Positions 16,404-24,048 of a stretch of DNA of 32,245 nt are shown one piece after another. Each line of letters opens with the position of its first letter. The first letter of the stretch is position 1. Origin of the DNA: Hyphomicrobiales bacterium (lineage in GTDB: Bacteria > Pseudomonadota > Alphaproteobacteria > Rhizobiales > JAJFHB01); NCBI GenBank assembly GCA_021775755.1, contig JAJFHE010000034.1, forward strand, positions 1 to 32,245, in the 5' to 3' direction. The notes below the pieces were generated by a model. It saw nothing but the letters and a program-made list of their open reading frames with translations, did not search any database and was not told the origin of the DNA. The translations under genes were made by a program, and so were the position numbers.

Positions 16404-16739
16404 ATGTCATTTTTCTTTGTCGATCCCGAAATCTACGAAAAACATAAGGACGATGTGCTGGCGCTGTCTCAGTCGATCCAGGTGAACTATCCAGAACACC
16501 TGCCGCCCGATCAGCGCTCGCCCGCCTTGTCGGACCGCCAGATTGCAGAGCGCCTCGGGCTTGACGAGCGCACCGTGCGCGAGATCCGATGTGTCGGAGA
16601 GCGCGAATATTACGATATCGAGGAGTACGACCGCGCCGCGATATTCAAGGAAACCCAGTGCCGTGCCTATGCGGAGAAGGGCCTCTCGGGCATCACCGCG
16701 AAATATGTCGAACGCGCCCGCGCCGCAAAGAAAGACTGA
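16404..16739 (+). CDS. small conserved protein with helix-turn-helix-like segment
   Basis: 111 residues, starting MSFFFVDPEIYEKHKDDVLA, 18 bp after the second Fe-S gene. Residues ~42-62 (LSDRQIAERLGLDERTVREI) look like a helix-turn-helix. The rest is charged and helical, without a ligand-binding domain or metal motif. The family is unknown to me. As third gene of the divergent unit it could be an accessory factor for the Fe-S pair or a small regulator. An acidic Tyr-rich stretch (REYYDIEEYDR) follows the HTH-like part. Confidence 0.65.
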   Translation: MSFFFVDPEIYEKHKDDVLALSQSIQVNYPEHLPPDQRSPALSDRQIAERLGLDERTVREIRCVGEREYYDIEEYDRAAIFKETQCRAYAEKGLSGITAKYVERARAAKKD

Positions 16740-16748
16740 ACCCGACGC

Positions 16749-17216
16749 TTAAAATATCCCGGCATCGAGGCCGGCGGCCATGTACATGCCGAGTTCCTCG
16801 CACTGCGGTACGAATTCGTCGCGGTATTCTCCGCGGCAAATCAGCGGATCCTGCACGGCACGCCAGCGCAATCCCGTAACGATGGTTTCAACGCCGCGCC
16901 GCGTACCGGTGCCATCCTGTCCGGCGCGGATATAGAGCGCATAAGCCAGACCCTGTGTGTGGTCCAGACAGGGATAGTAGCAACGGTCGAAGAAGTCCTT
17001 CAGGGCGCCGCTCATGTAACCGAGGTTTTCCGTTGTGCCGAGCACAACGGCCCCGGCGTTAAGCACGTGTTCGGGCTGCGTGTCGAACGGGCTTTGCGCG
17101 AGAATGTCGACCGTATCGGCGCCCGCGCCCCGCGCTCCGCGCACCACGGCGTCGCAGAGCGCTACCGTATTGGGCGAGGGAACGTGAGCGACGATGAGGA
17201 GACGTTTTGCGGTCAT
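16749..17216 (-). CDS. flavodoxin-like / NADPH-dependent FMN reductase family protein
   Basis: 155 residues from the ATG at 17216. The Rossmann-like flavodoxin start RLLIVAHVPSPNTVALCDAV has the phosphate-binding loop after strand one; AVVLGTTENLGYMSGALKDF is the second FMN-contacting loop. A Cys pair occurs in DRCYYPC. The fold implies FMN binding and a role as electron carrier or small reductase. It lies 22 bp after the hydantoinase-like gene on the same strand and converges on the Fe-S gene unit, so it could supply electrons to the Fe-S proteins; that link is inference. Confidence 0.82.
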   Translation of the reverse strand: MTAKRLLIVAHVPSPNTVALCDAVVRGARGAGADTVDILAQSPFDTQPEHVLNAGAVVLGTTENLGYMSGALKDFFDRCYYPCLDHTQGLAYALYIRAGQDGTGTRRGVETIVTGLRWRAVQDPLICRGEYRDEFVPQCEELGMYMAAGLDAGIF

Positions 17217-17238
17217 GATCACATACCGTTCGGGGCGC

Positions 17239-19248
17239 TCAATGCATTTCAAGCCGCGGTCGCCCGGTCGCGGTGGCGCCAAGCTTGGCTTCAATGAACA
17301 TGTCCTTGCCTTCGACCCGCACCACCACATCTTCACGCTCCGTGCGCACTTCGATGGCTTCCGCGCCAGCGGCGGCGGCAGAGCTGCGGGCTTCGTTCGA
17401 CAAGAGATCGAGCGCGAATGCGATGGCGTCCTCGGCACTTGGAAAATCGCGCGGCTCCTCGTCGATATGCACGCGGTAGCGGCCTTCCGCCGGCTGCGTC
17501 ACGGTGCCGAAGGCCGACATTTCGATGCGCCCGACAACCGCGCCCACCGCGTTGGCGACGCCGGCATGGTGCGGGATGACCGACGCCGTGCCAACGAGTT
17601 CGGCGACGCCCGGATAATAGGTCGGTGCCGCCGCGCCGAGCGCCACAAGCGGCACGGTGAGGCCGATATCGGCACGCACCAGCCCGCGGTGCCGGTCAAT
17701 GGCGGCGGCGGCAAGAAACGAAAGGCTCGGCTCGCGGCGTTCAAACCCGTCTTCCGCGAACGCCGCGTCGAGCACCAGTTCCGCCGAGCGCCGTACCAGC
17801 TTGTCGATGATCCGCTGACTGAAGGCCTCGCCGTTGGCGGCGATAGGGTCGCCAGCCGCGTTCCGCTTGCGCGCGAAGAGATCGGCACCGGCGCGTGCCG
17901 CGGCGGCGTCCCACGTCACATGCAGGCCCGTGACATGGGCGGCATCGCTCGGTGTCAGCCCGCACAGCATTACCGCGCCCTGTGCCACCAGCCTGTTGAG
18001 GGTGCCGATCTGCAGGCGGCTCGTAACCAGTCTGTCCGCGGCCATCGGTCCGTCCGCGAGCTTCTCAAGCAACTGCAGCTCGTTGTCTCCGCGCGCATCC
18101 GCCTGGCTCGCACCGCCTGACAACATGACAAACCGTCCGTCGAGCTCCCTTGGATGCTCGATCTGGAGCTGGCGCTTTAACGTGTCGTGCACGAGGCCGG
18201 GGTGTTGCGTGGCCAAAAGGCTTAGCGGCACAAGCCGGCGCGGCCCAAGGCTCAATGCCGGAGCAAAACCATCCGAAGCGACATGCACCTCGCTGTCGCC
18301 GCCGAGCCCATGTGTAAACATCGCCACGGCTTCCACCATGGTGCGCCAGCCGCCGACGCTTGCGCCGTCGCCGTCGAGGCGCGGCCTGCCGTCCTTCAAA
18401 ATTGCAATGTCGGTGGTCGTGCCGCCGATATCTGAAATGATTGAGTTTTTCTCGCCCGTCAGCCAGGCGGCACCGATCAGGCTGGCCGCCGGTCCCGAGA
18501 GAATCGTTTCGATGGGCCGCGATTTTGCAAACTCCGCCGACACCAGCGCGCCGTCGCCGCGCACCACCATCAAGGGTGCGGAAATACCGCGACCGGCAAG
18601 GAGCACTTCCGCCGATGTCATGAGCCGGTGCAGCAGGCCAATCAGCCGCGCGTTGAGGACGCTTGTCAGCGCGCGCTTCGGGCCGCCGAGTTTGGCGGAA
18701 AGTTCATGCGAGCAGGTGACCGGCAAAGAGAAGCGCTCGGTAATAAGGTCGCGCACCGCGGCTTCGTGAGACGCATTGCGCACTGCAAAGTGGCTTGCAA
18801 CGGCGAAACCGGCGACGCGTTTGTCGAGGCCATCAAGGGCTAAAGAGATCGAGTCAATGTCGAGCGGCGCCTGTTCATCGCCCATGGCGGTATGGCCACC
18901 GCGTGCCTGGATGACGGGATCGTGTTTCAGCGCTTCGCGCAATCCGGCGCGCTCGAGATCTTCTTTGCCGAACCCGATAAACACCAGACAAACGCTCTCG
19001 CCCTGACCTTCGACCAGCGCATTGGTGGCAAGCGTCGTTGAAAGGGACACCAGCGATATGTCGCCCGGTCCGATCGCGGCTTCGGCGATCACGCGGTCCA
19101 TCGCTTCGCCGATGCCGACCGCCAGATCATGGCGTGTCGTCAGCGCCTTGGCGCTTGCCAGCACCTGATCGCCGGACGCGCGTGTCTCATCGAGCAAAAC
19201 GGCGTCCGTATAGGTGCCGCCTGTATCGATTCCCAATAGCACGGGCAT
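17239..19248 (-). CDS. hydantoinase/oxoprolinase family protein (HyuA type)
   Basis: 669 residues, the size of HyuA alone. The N-terminal GIDTGGTYTDAVLLD (residues 6-20), SLSTTLATNALVEGQG (68-83), SGPAAS (251-256) and DIGGTTTDIA (273-282) are the ASKHA-type ATP-binding motifs of Hydantoinase_A. The family hydrolyses cyclic amides (N-methylhydantoin, 5-oxoproline) or carboxylates ketones with ATP, normally with a HyuB partner. No HyuB gene lies next to it here. The C-terminal third is less typical and ends in a short strand-rich segment. The substrate is unknown. The neighbouring flavodoxin-like gene is probably co-transcribed. Confidence 0.88.
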   Translation of the reverse strand: MPVLLGIDTGGTYTDAVLLDETRASGDQVLASAKALTTRHDLAVGIGEAMDRVIAEAAIGPGDISLVSLSTTLATNALVEGQGESVCLVFIGFGKEDLERAGLREALKHDPVIQARGGHTAMGDEQAPLDIDSISLALDGLDKRVAGFAVASHFAVRNASHEAAVRDLITERFSLPVTCSHELSAKLGGPKRALTSVLNARLIGLLHRLMTSAEVLLAGRGISAPLMVVRGDGALVSAEFAKSRPIETILSGPAASLIGAAWLTGEKNSIISDIGGTTTDIAILKDGRPRLDGDGASVGGWRTMVEAVAMFTHGLGGDSEVHVASDGFAPALSLGPRRLVPLSLLATQHPGLVHDTLKRQLQIEHPRELDGRFVMLSGGASQADARGDNELQLLEKLADGPMAADRLVTSRLQIGTLNRLVAQGAVMLCGLTPSDAAHVTGLHVTWDAAAARAGADLFARKRNAAGDPIAANGEAFSQRIIDKLVRRSAELVLDAAFAEDGFERREPSLSFLAAAAIDRHRGLVRADIGLTVPLVALGAAAPTYYPGVAELVGTASVIPHHAGVANAVGAVVGRIEMSAFGTVTQPAEGRYRVHIDEEPRDFPSAEDAIAFALDLLSNEARSSAAAAGAEAIEVRTEREDVVVRVEGKDMFIEAKLGATATGRPRLEMH

Positions 19249-19375
19249 GGGCTGCCGTTCCCTCTTCCTATGCCGCTGCGTGTCCGGTCTCTTTGGACCA
19301 GTTTAGCGCATTGGCGCATCCGCCATTCTTTGCGGAGAATGTCAATAGTGTCGACATAGGTATTGGATATTGCGG

Positions 19376-19999
19376 CTAAGGCAGCGGCGCTGATGCGAAG
19401 ACAGGCAGTGCCTCGCACCGCGCGGCATGCCCGGCAAGATGCGGCACTTCGCGCGCAACATTTAGATCCGGCCGAACGGTCTCGGCAAACCCGAAAGCGA
19501 CGACCGAAGAAATGTCGGCCTGCGTCAGTTTATCTGAACCGCCGAGCCAGCCGGTTGTGCCGGCATCGTGCGCAAGTCCGTCGAGCACGCCGAGCGCGGC
19601 AAGTGTCTGCGCATCATTATGGGCGATCCAGCTGTCCTCGATCTTTTCGGCCGGGCGGAACCGGCCTTCGTAAAATGCCCACTGTGCTTTCTCCATGGCG
19701 GAGACCGCGAACGCTGTGACTTGCATGATGCCGCGCCGCTGTTCGCCTGATGCCGGTGTCAACGCGCGCTGTGGTCCCGCAATCTGGTCGATCTCATCGA
19801 GCATGGCGTAGCTCTCGATCATTACTGTTCCATCGTCGAGCACGAGCGTTGGAATGCGCACCACCGGATTGTACTCACGCACTTCATCGGGTGCATCGAA
19901 CACGCGCACATCGTGTAGCTCGAAGGCCATGTCGAGTGCATTGAGCGAAATCGCCACGCGCCGCACATAGGGAGAAAGATAGTTGCCGATCAGCTTCAT
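19376..19999 (-). CDS. glutathione S-transferase family protein
   Basis: 207 residues. The N-terminal thioredoxin-like domain is KLIGNYLSPYVRRVAISLNA, with Ser9 at the catalytic position, then NPVVRIPTLVLDDGTVMIES with the cis-Pro loop and Glu-Ser glutathione contacts. The C-terminal helical domain includes LTQADISSVVAFGF, the conserved N-capping box Asp. Conjugation or reductive use of glutathione in the cytosol is expected; the substrate is not readable. The gene is separated by 127 bp from the hydantoinase gene downstream. Confidence 0.92.
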   Translation of the reverse strand: MKLIGNYLSPYVRRVAISLNALDMAFELHDVRVFDAPDEVREYNPVVRIPTLVLDDGTVMIESYAMLDEIDQIAGPQRALTPASGEQRRGIMQVTAFAVSAMEKAQWAFYEGRFRPAEKIEDSWIAHNDAQTLAALGVLDGLAHDAGTTGWLGGSDKLTQADISSVVAFGFAETVRPDLNVAREVPHLAGHAARCEALPVFASAPLP

Positions 20000-20048
20000 T
20001 GGCGGGCCTCCAAACGGTGTTTTTCGCCTTATGTAATCGTTGTCTGAT

Positions 20049-20077
20049 TTGACGGCACAATGTCATATGTTCTGAAT
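20049..20077 (+). promoter_or_regulatory. possible promoter of the GNAT gene
   Basis: TTGACG at 20049-20054 and CTGAAT at 20072-20077 are spaced 17 bp apart, 30 bp before the translation start. The -10 element is weak; this is offered only because the intergenic region is short. Confidence 0.3.
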
Positions 20078-20106
20078 GATCACCATGTCTCACAGGAGAG
20101 AGATCC

Positions 20107-20616
20107 TTGTACAATCCACCCCTTGTGCCCGGCGGTTTCGATGTTCCCGAAGTTCTCGAGACGCCGCGCATGCGGCTGCGCAAGCTCTGCGTTAAAGATG
20201 CAGAGAAGGATTTCGACGCGGTAATCGCCAGCGAGGAACGTCTGCGCACCGTGTTCAGACCCGGCGGTCACTGGCCCCTCGGTTTGACGCTCGAGCAAAA
20301 CATTGCGGAGCTCGGCTGGCACGAAACCGAGTTCAACCTGCGAACTTCCTTCGCCTACACCGTTGTCGACCTTGATGAAACGGAAGTTATGGGCTGCATG
20401 TATATCTATCCGACCGCAAAGTCGCGATACGATGCCGAGGTCACAATGTGGGTGCGCCAGTCACGTGTAGACGAGGGGCTCGATAATCACCTGTTCGAAA
20501 CGGTCGAGCGCTGGATCGCCGACGTCTGGCCCCTGCAGAACCCGGCCTATCGCGGCAGGCGCATCAGCCATGCGCAGTGGCAAGCTTTGGCGGACGAAGG
20601 CCGACCGCCAAGATAA
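20107..20616 (+). CDS. GNAT-like acetyltransferase with atypical CoA loop
   Basis: 169 residues from a TTG start at 20107, chosen because caggagag lies 8 bp upstream and the next in-frame Met is 21 residues in. LETPRMRLRKLCVKDAEKDF and FAYTVVDLDETEVMGCMYIY are typical of RimJ-type GNAT proteins. At motif A the sequence is VTMWVRQSRVDEGLDNHLFE, where the usual Q/RxxGxG/A loop has lost its glycine pattern, so CoA binding may be changed. The stop codon lies in the first unit of a 16-bp tandem repeat. Confidence 0.82.
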   Translation: MYNPPLVPGGFDVPEVLETPRMRLRKLCVKDAEKDFDAVIASEERLRTVFRPGGHWPLGLTLEQNIAELGWHETEFNLRTSFAYTVVDLDETEVMGCMYIYPTAKSRYDAEVTMWVRQSRVDEGLDNHLFETVERWIADVWPLQNPAYRGRRISHAQWQALADEGRPPR

Positions 20617-20668
20617 GCGGCCGTTGCGATAAGCGGCCGTTGCGATAGGCGGCCGTTGCGATAGGCGG
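20612..20668 (+). repeat. 16-bp tandem repeat, about 3.6 copies
   Basis: Units gataagcggccgttgc at 20612-20627 and 20628-20643, gataggcggccgttgc at 20644-20659, and a partial gataggcgg. The TAA of the upstream GNAT gene is inside the first unit. Each unit contains the palindrome cggccg. It lies between the convergent GNAT and GST genes. Probably a slippage product; no function assigned. Confidence 0.9.
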
Positions 20669-20676
20669 TATGGCCC

Positions 20677-21423
20677 CTAACTGGGAACGCCCGGGGTAAT
20701 CTCCGTTCCCTTTGCCAGGGAGGTTTTGCGCGTCATCGGGATCATCTGGCCGTCCTGGCGCATCTGTCCGACCTGCATGATCATCGCGTTGACGGTGGAC
20801 GCGTGGGGCCGCGCGGTGATCTTGTCGAACCACTGTTTGACCTTCGGAAATTCTTTCCAGTCCGCCTCGCCGAGGATGGCGCCGGCCACGTGCGATACAA
20901 GCTCGTGATAGCCCATCAGGTCGGCGAAACTGATCTCGTCGCCGCACAGGTATTCGCTCTTCGTGAGCCAGGTCTCGAGATACCCAAGCGACTCATCGAG
21001 CGTGTGCCTTCCTTTCTCGATTTCCTTCGAATAGTCGCGATCGCCCCAGATGCATTCAGCGAAGTGTGTGTAAAAGAATGCCCCGGCTCCCCGTCGCAGC
21101 AACGTCGAATGCCAGTGCAGATACTGCTGTATGATTGCGCGTTGCTGAGGTGTGGCGCCGAACCAGTTGCCGGGTGCATCGTATTTTTCGTTCAGATAAA
21201 AACCGATGGCAGCGCTTTCCCACACGACAAAGTCGCCGTCGCACAGGATCGGCACCTGTCCGGTTGGATTGTATTCGTCCTTGAAACTCTGCTTTTCGTT
21301 GTCGCCGTCCATGAGGTTGACGACTTCTTCCTCAAACGGAATGCCAACCTCGAGCATGAACTGGTGGACCGCCCGGCACGGCTGCGATGTCGGGTGATGA
21401 AGTAAGCGCACTGTTTCGCCCAT
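20677..21423 (-). CDS. glutathione S-transferase family protein (theta-like)
   Basis: 248 residues, starting VRLLHHPTSQPCRAVHQFML after a short leader, with Ser and Cys candidates at the active position. NPTGQVPILCDGDFVVWESA is the glutathione-binding cis-Pro and Glu-Ser segment. The C-terminal domain has a LCGDEISFADLMGYHE box and a long tail. gcggagga lies before the ATG. The length and tail recall theta-class enzymes, which include dehalogenating ones, but the substrate cannot be deduced. It may be co-transcribed with the TetR gene 175 bp upstream. Confidence 0.9.
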   Translation of the reverse strand: MGETVRLLHHPTSQPCRAVHQFMLEVGIPFEEEVVNLMDGDNEKQSFKDEYNPTGQVPILCDGDFVVWESAAIGFYLNEKYDAPGNWFGATPQQRAIIQQYLHWHSTLLRRGAGAFFYTHFAECIWGDRDYSKEIEKGRHTLDESLGYLETWLTKSEYLCGDEISFADLMGYHELVSHVAGAILGEADWKEFPKVKQWFDKITARPHASTVNAMIMQVGQMRQDGQMIPMTRKTSLAKGTEITPGVPS

Positions 21424-21598
21424 TTGGAAATCCTCCGCACAAAGTCTTCCCTACAGCATTGAACACCCGTTCATGGGATGCCAGTAACATTCAGGAGAGG
21501 TTCTGTCGTTTCCCTCCAGACGGGACAGCCGACGCGGGTGGTTCGAACTGGAGCGTGTTTGAGTGCAGCATGATCTGGAAGGGCACATTAGTAATCCA

Positions 21599-22156
21599 TC
21601 ACGCCGCGAGCAGCCGCCTGGCCGTTTGTTTTGCGTGTGCGGCAACCCCTTCATGGCCAAGCACCTGCGCCGCCGCGACGGCCCCTTCGTGGAGCAGATT
21701 GATCTCCCGCGCGACGTTCTTTGCGTCTGTGAAGCCTGCGGCGTGTGCAAGTTCTTCGAAGTATGCAATCACCAGCCGCTTGTGCAGTATGGCCTGCTGA
21801 AAGACCGGATGGTTTTGTTCACAATACTCACCCGCAGCGCAGACGAACGGACAGCCGTGGAACGCCGGGCTGTCAAACCATGTCTGCAGATAATCGAATG
21901 TCGCAAGAAGGCGTTCGCGGGGGTCGTGGCCGGTCGCTTCAACGCACTCGCGCATCTCGTCGCGAAACCGCTCATCCCGCTTCGCGAGGCACGTGACGAT
22001 GAGGTCTTCTTTCGATGGAAAATGGCGGTAGAGAGTGGTCTTTGCGATGCCCGACTCGGCGATAATCCGGTCGACTCCAGTGGCATGATAGCCGTAGCGG
22101 TCGAACAATTTCATGGCTATCTCGACAAGCTGTGCCCGCTTTTGATCTCGTTTCAT
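21599..22156 (-). CDS. TetR-family transcriptional regulator
   Basis: 185 residues. The HTH is VEIAMKLFDRYGYHATGVDR then IIAESGIAKTTLYRHFPSKE (residues 11-50), the common TetR form. The C-terminal part has HGCPFVCAAGEYCE, three Cys residues close together that might sense a thiol-reactive compound, though many relatives have a similar segment. The matching operators at 22172-22187 and 22330-22345 suggest that it represses itself and the divergent SPW membrane protein gene. A GST gene follows downstream on the same strand. Confidence 0.92.
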   Translation of the reverse strand: MKRDQKRAQLVEIAMKLFDRYGYHATGVDRIIAESGIAKTTLYRHFPSKEDLIVTCLAKRDERFRDEMRECVEATGHDPRERLLATFDYLQTWFDSPAFHGCPFVCAAGEYCEQNHPVFQQAILHKRLVIAYFEELAHAAGFTDAKNVAREINLLHEGAVAAAQVLGHEGVAAHAKQTARRLLAA

Positions 22157-22171
22157 AAGTTCGAATCCTAA

Positions 22172-22187
22172 GGTACAGAACTGTATC
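22172..22187. promoter_or_regulatory. TetR operator, site 1 (near tetR start)
   Basis: GGTACAGAACTGTATC, a near-perfect inverted repeat 16 bp before the TetR start. It matches the site at 22330-22345 in 13 of 16 positions. Confidence 0.7.
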
Positions 22188-22329
22188 TATTCGTACGGGA
22201 TTGTTCGGGTTACGGCAAGAGTTCGTTACGAGGATAAATTGCTGAAAAGGCGTTATGTTGTGGGATTACACGGAAAAGTGAAGTACCGGGCATTGCTAAT
22301 CGCTACCGATCGGTCTACTTTTCTATATC

Positions 22330-22345
22330 GATACAGATCAGTATC
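22330..22345. promoter_or_regulatory. TetR operator, site 2 (SPW gene promoter)
   Basis: GATACAGATCAGTATC, extended by one base each side to an 18-bp palindrome (cgatac, 6 bp, gtatcg). It sits directly before a TATAAA -10-like element (22347-22352), where a bound repressor would block RNA polymerase. Confidence 0.72.
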
Positions 22346-22374
22346 GTATAAATTTAATCTTAAAGGAGACGACC

Positions 22375-22755
22375 ATGAAAATCCGCTTCCTTACTCCCAG
22401 GATCCACGGTCTCATTGACTATGCCGCAGCTGGTGGCCTCATTGTATTTCCCTTCATTCTCGGCATCGGCGCCTCATCGCCGATTGCGTTCTGGCTATCG
22501 ATCGTCGCCGGTGTTGCCGTGATCGGTTACAGCATGCTCACCGGCTACGCCTATTCAGCTATTCCGGTTGTGCCTTTTAAAGTGCACCTTGGAATTGATT
22601 TTGTGGCTGCCGTCGCATTTGCGCTCGCACCTTTCGCCTTCGGGTTCTCTGGCCTCGATGCCGGATATTACTGGGCGCTTTCGGCGGCCGTGTTTCTTGT
22701 TGTCGCTGTCAGCCAAACCGAACCGGAAGCGACGTTGCAAACCGTCGCTGCCTGA
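22375..22755 (+). CDS. SPW-repeat-type small integral membrane protein
   Basis: 126 residues with about four hydrophobic helices (AAAGGLIVFPFILGIGA, FWLSIVAGVAVIGYSML, HLGIDFVAAVAFALAPFAF, YYWALSAAVFLVVAVSQ). HGLIDYAA near the start and the repeated pattern fit SPW-repeat membrane proteins. taaaggag precedes the ATG. The molecular role is unknown. A TetR-type site overlaps its promoter, and a hairpin follows its stop, so it is a single-gene transcript. Confidence 0.8.
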   Translation: MKIRFLTPRIHGLIDYAAAGGLIVFPFILGIGASSPIAFWLSIVAGVAVIGYSMLTGYAYSAIPVVPFKVHLGIDFVAAVAFALAPFAFGFSGLDAGYYWALSAAVFLVVAVSQTEPEATLQTVAA

Positions 22756-22781
22756 CGGAGCGCATATCGGCGAATCGAACG

Positions 22782-22806
22782 CGGCGGCCTCTCAGGGCCG
22801 CCGTTT
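22782..22806 (+). terminator. terminator-like hairpin after the SPW gene
   Basis: CGGCGGCC (22782-22789) and GGCCGCCG (22796-22803) with a 6-base loop, followed by a short TTT. Strong stem, weak T-tail. Confidence 0.5.
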
Positions 22807-22810
22807 CGCG

Positions 22811-23054
22811 TCGGCGGAGCACCACTTCCCGTTTGATTTTGACGGCCCGGGCGATCTGCGCTGCTGGCAAGATTACGGTCAGGACAACGCCGACGCCAAT
22901 AAGATCTTCAGGGGGCCGAACGCGGATCTGAGCCTAGCCCGCGCCTGGTACAGTTTTCTCAAACACGGGTTTCGACCCGGCAAGCGAAGACCTGCGTGCG
23001 CGTCAGCAGGCCGCCGAGAGCCACGCGAGAGCCCGGGTGTTCGTTCTGGATTAG
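22811..23054 (+). pseudogene. frameshifted remnant of an unidentified gene
   Basis: A coding-like stretch reads HHFPFDFDGPGDLRCWQDYG, QDNADANKIFRGPNADL and SLARAWYSFLKHGF, then switches frame by one base into DPASEDLRARQQAAESHARA and RVFVLD before a stop at 23052-23054. The switch in the middle of a plausible protein suggests a single-base indel. No start or ribosome-binding site is visible because the terminator hairpin lies directly upstream. The family is not recognised. It could also be chance, hence the low confidence. Confidence 0.4.
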
Positions 23055-23302
23055 TCAGCCCAATCGGTGTCGGAACCGGCTGAAGGCTGGCACACTACTG
23101 TGAGTGATGAGATCAGCGGATAGAACAGCTGCGATTCAATCCAGGGGATTGGAAATAACGAAAAGCGGCGACTAGGGCGCGACTGCAATCAACACGGATG
23201 CAAAAACAGGCAGGCCCGATCAAAACAAGGTTTAGGCGCCGCCCCGCAGTCTTGCTATAGGTCATGAAACGCAGCCGCAGACCGCCCGCAGGAGTCACGC
23301 TC
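23055..23302. other. intergenic DNA without recognised features
   Basis: With the remnant before it, this forms a 547-bp gap between the SPW and O-methyltransferase genes. I see no open frame with a ribosome-binding site and no firm promoter. The composition becomes more A/T-rich near 23140-23230, where the methyltransferase promoter is likely to lie. Confidence 0.35.
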
Positions 23303-23962
23303 ATGACAACAAAATCGCTGTTTCCCGAAGCTGTTCAAACCTACATCGATGACGTTACGACAAAGAGAAGCGACACCCAAAGCGACCTTGCCGCGTATAC
23401 GGCGGCGCTGCCGGAAGCGGAGATGCAGACCGGGCACGACCAGACCGTTCTGCTGTCTATCCTGGTGCGGGCAATGGGCGTGCGCAAGGCGCTGGAGATC
23501 GGTGTGTTCACCGGCTACAGCGGGCTGGCAATCGCCTCGGCCATGGCGCCGGGCGGGCGCCTCGTTGCGTGCGACGTGAGCGAGGAATGGACATCGGTGG
23601 CACGCGATCATTGGCGCCGCGCGGGCGTCGACGAGCGTATCGACCTGCGCATCGCACCGGCGCTTGAAACCCTGCGTGCGCTTGAGGAGGCGGGTGAGGG
23701 CGGCACGTTCGATTTCGCTTATATCGACGCCGACAAGGGAAACTACGAAGCCTATTACGAGAGCTGCCTGTCGCTGGTGCGCCGCGACGGCCTGATCGCG
23801 CTCGACAACATCATCTGGAGTGGTGAAGCCGCCCAAACGGCGCCAAGCAGTGAAACCGCGCAGCTGCTGCGTGAACTGGCGCTGAAAATCGGTGCCGACG
23901 CCCGCGTCGAGACCTGCCTTTTGGGCATTGCGGACGGGCTGCTTCTGGCACGAAAAATTTAG
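23303..23962 (+). CDS. class I SAM-dependent O-methyltransferase (CCoAOMT-like)
   Basis: 219 residues from the ATG at 23303, which has caggag 8 bp upstream; a start 13 codons earlier has none. EMQTGHDQTVLLSILVRAMG, then ALEIGVFTGYSGLAIASAM (SAM loop, residues 64-82), IDADKGNY (141-148, divalent metal Asp) and ALDNIIWSG (166-174) are the features of caffeoyl-CoA/catechol O-methyltransferases. It transfers methyl from SAM to a hydroxyl, probably of a catechol-like compound, with Mg2+. It stands alone. Confidence 0.92.
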   Translation: MTTKSLFPEAVQTYIDDVTTKRSDTQSDLAAYTAALPEAEMQTGHDQTVLLSILVRAMGVRKALEIGVFTGYSGLAIASAMAPGGRLVACDVSEEWTSVARDHWRRAGVDERIDLRIAPALETLRALEEAGEGGTFDFAYIDADKGNYEAYYESCLSLVRRDGLIALDNIIWSGEAAQTAPSSETAQLLRELALKIGADARVETCLLGIADGLLLARKI

Positions 23963-24048
23963 ACGCTTTCACACCACGCGGATAGAAGCTACGACAACGG
24001 CGTGGTCTCGCCATGTCATGCCAACTCGGTGAGTGTTCCGGCCGGGCT

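Noticed and set aside
17194-18769. Long + strand frames opposite the hydantoinase gene
   Set aside because: Composition effect of codon bias in the 669-residue HyuA-type gene, which has intact motifs.
19340-19367. Palindromic tgtcgaca with flanking caata/tattg upstream of the hydantoinase gene as an operator
   Set aside because: The flanks are not symmetric about the centre, and 8-bp palindromes are common; not enough for an operator call.
20612-20668. Short regular repeats as a CRISPR array
   Set aside because: Units are contiguous 16-mers without spacers, and no cas genes are present.
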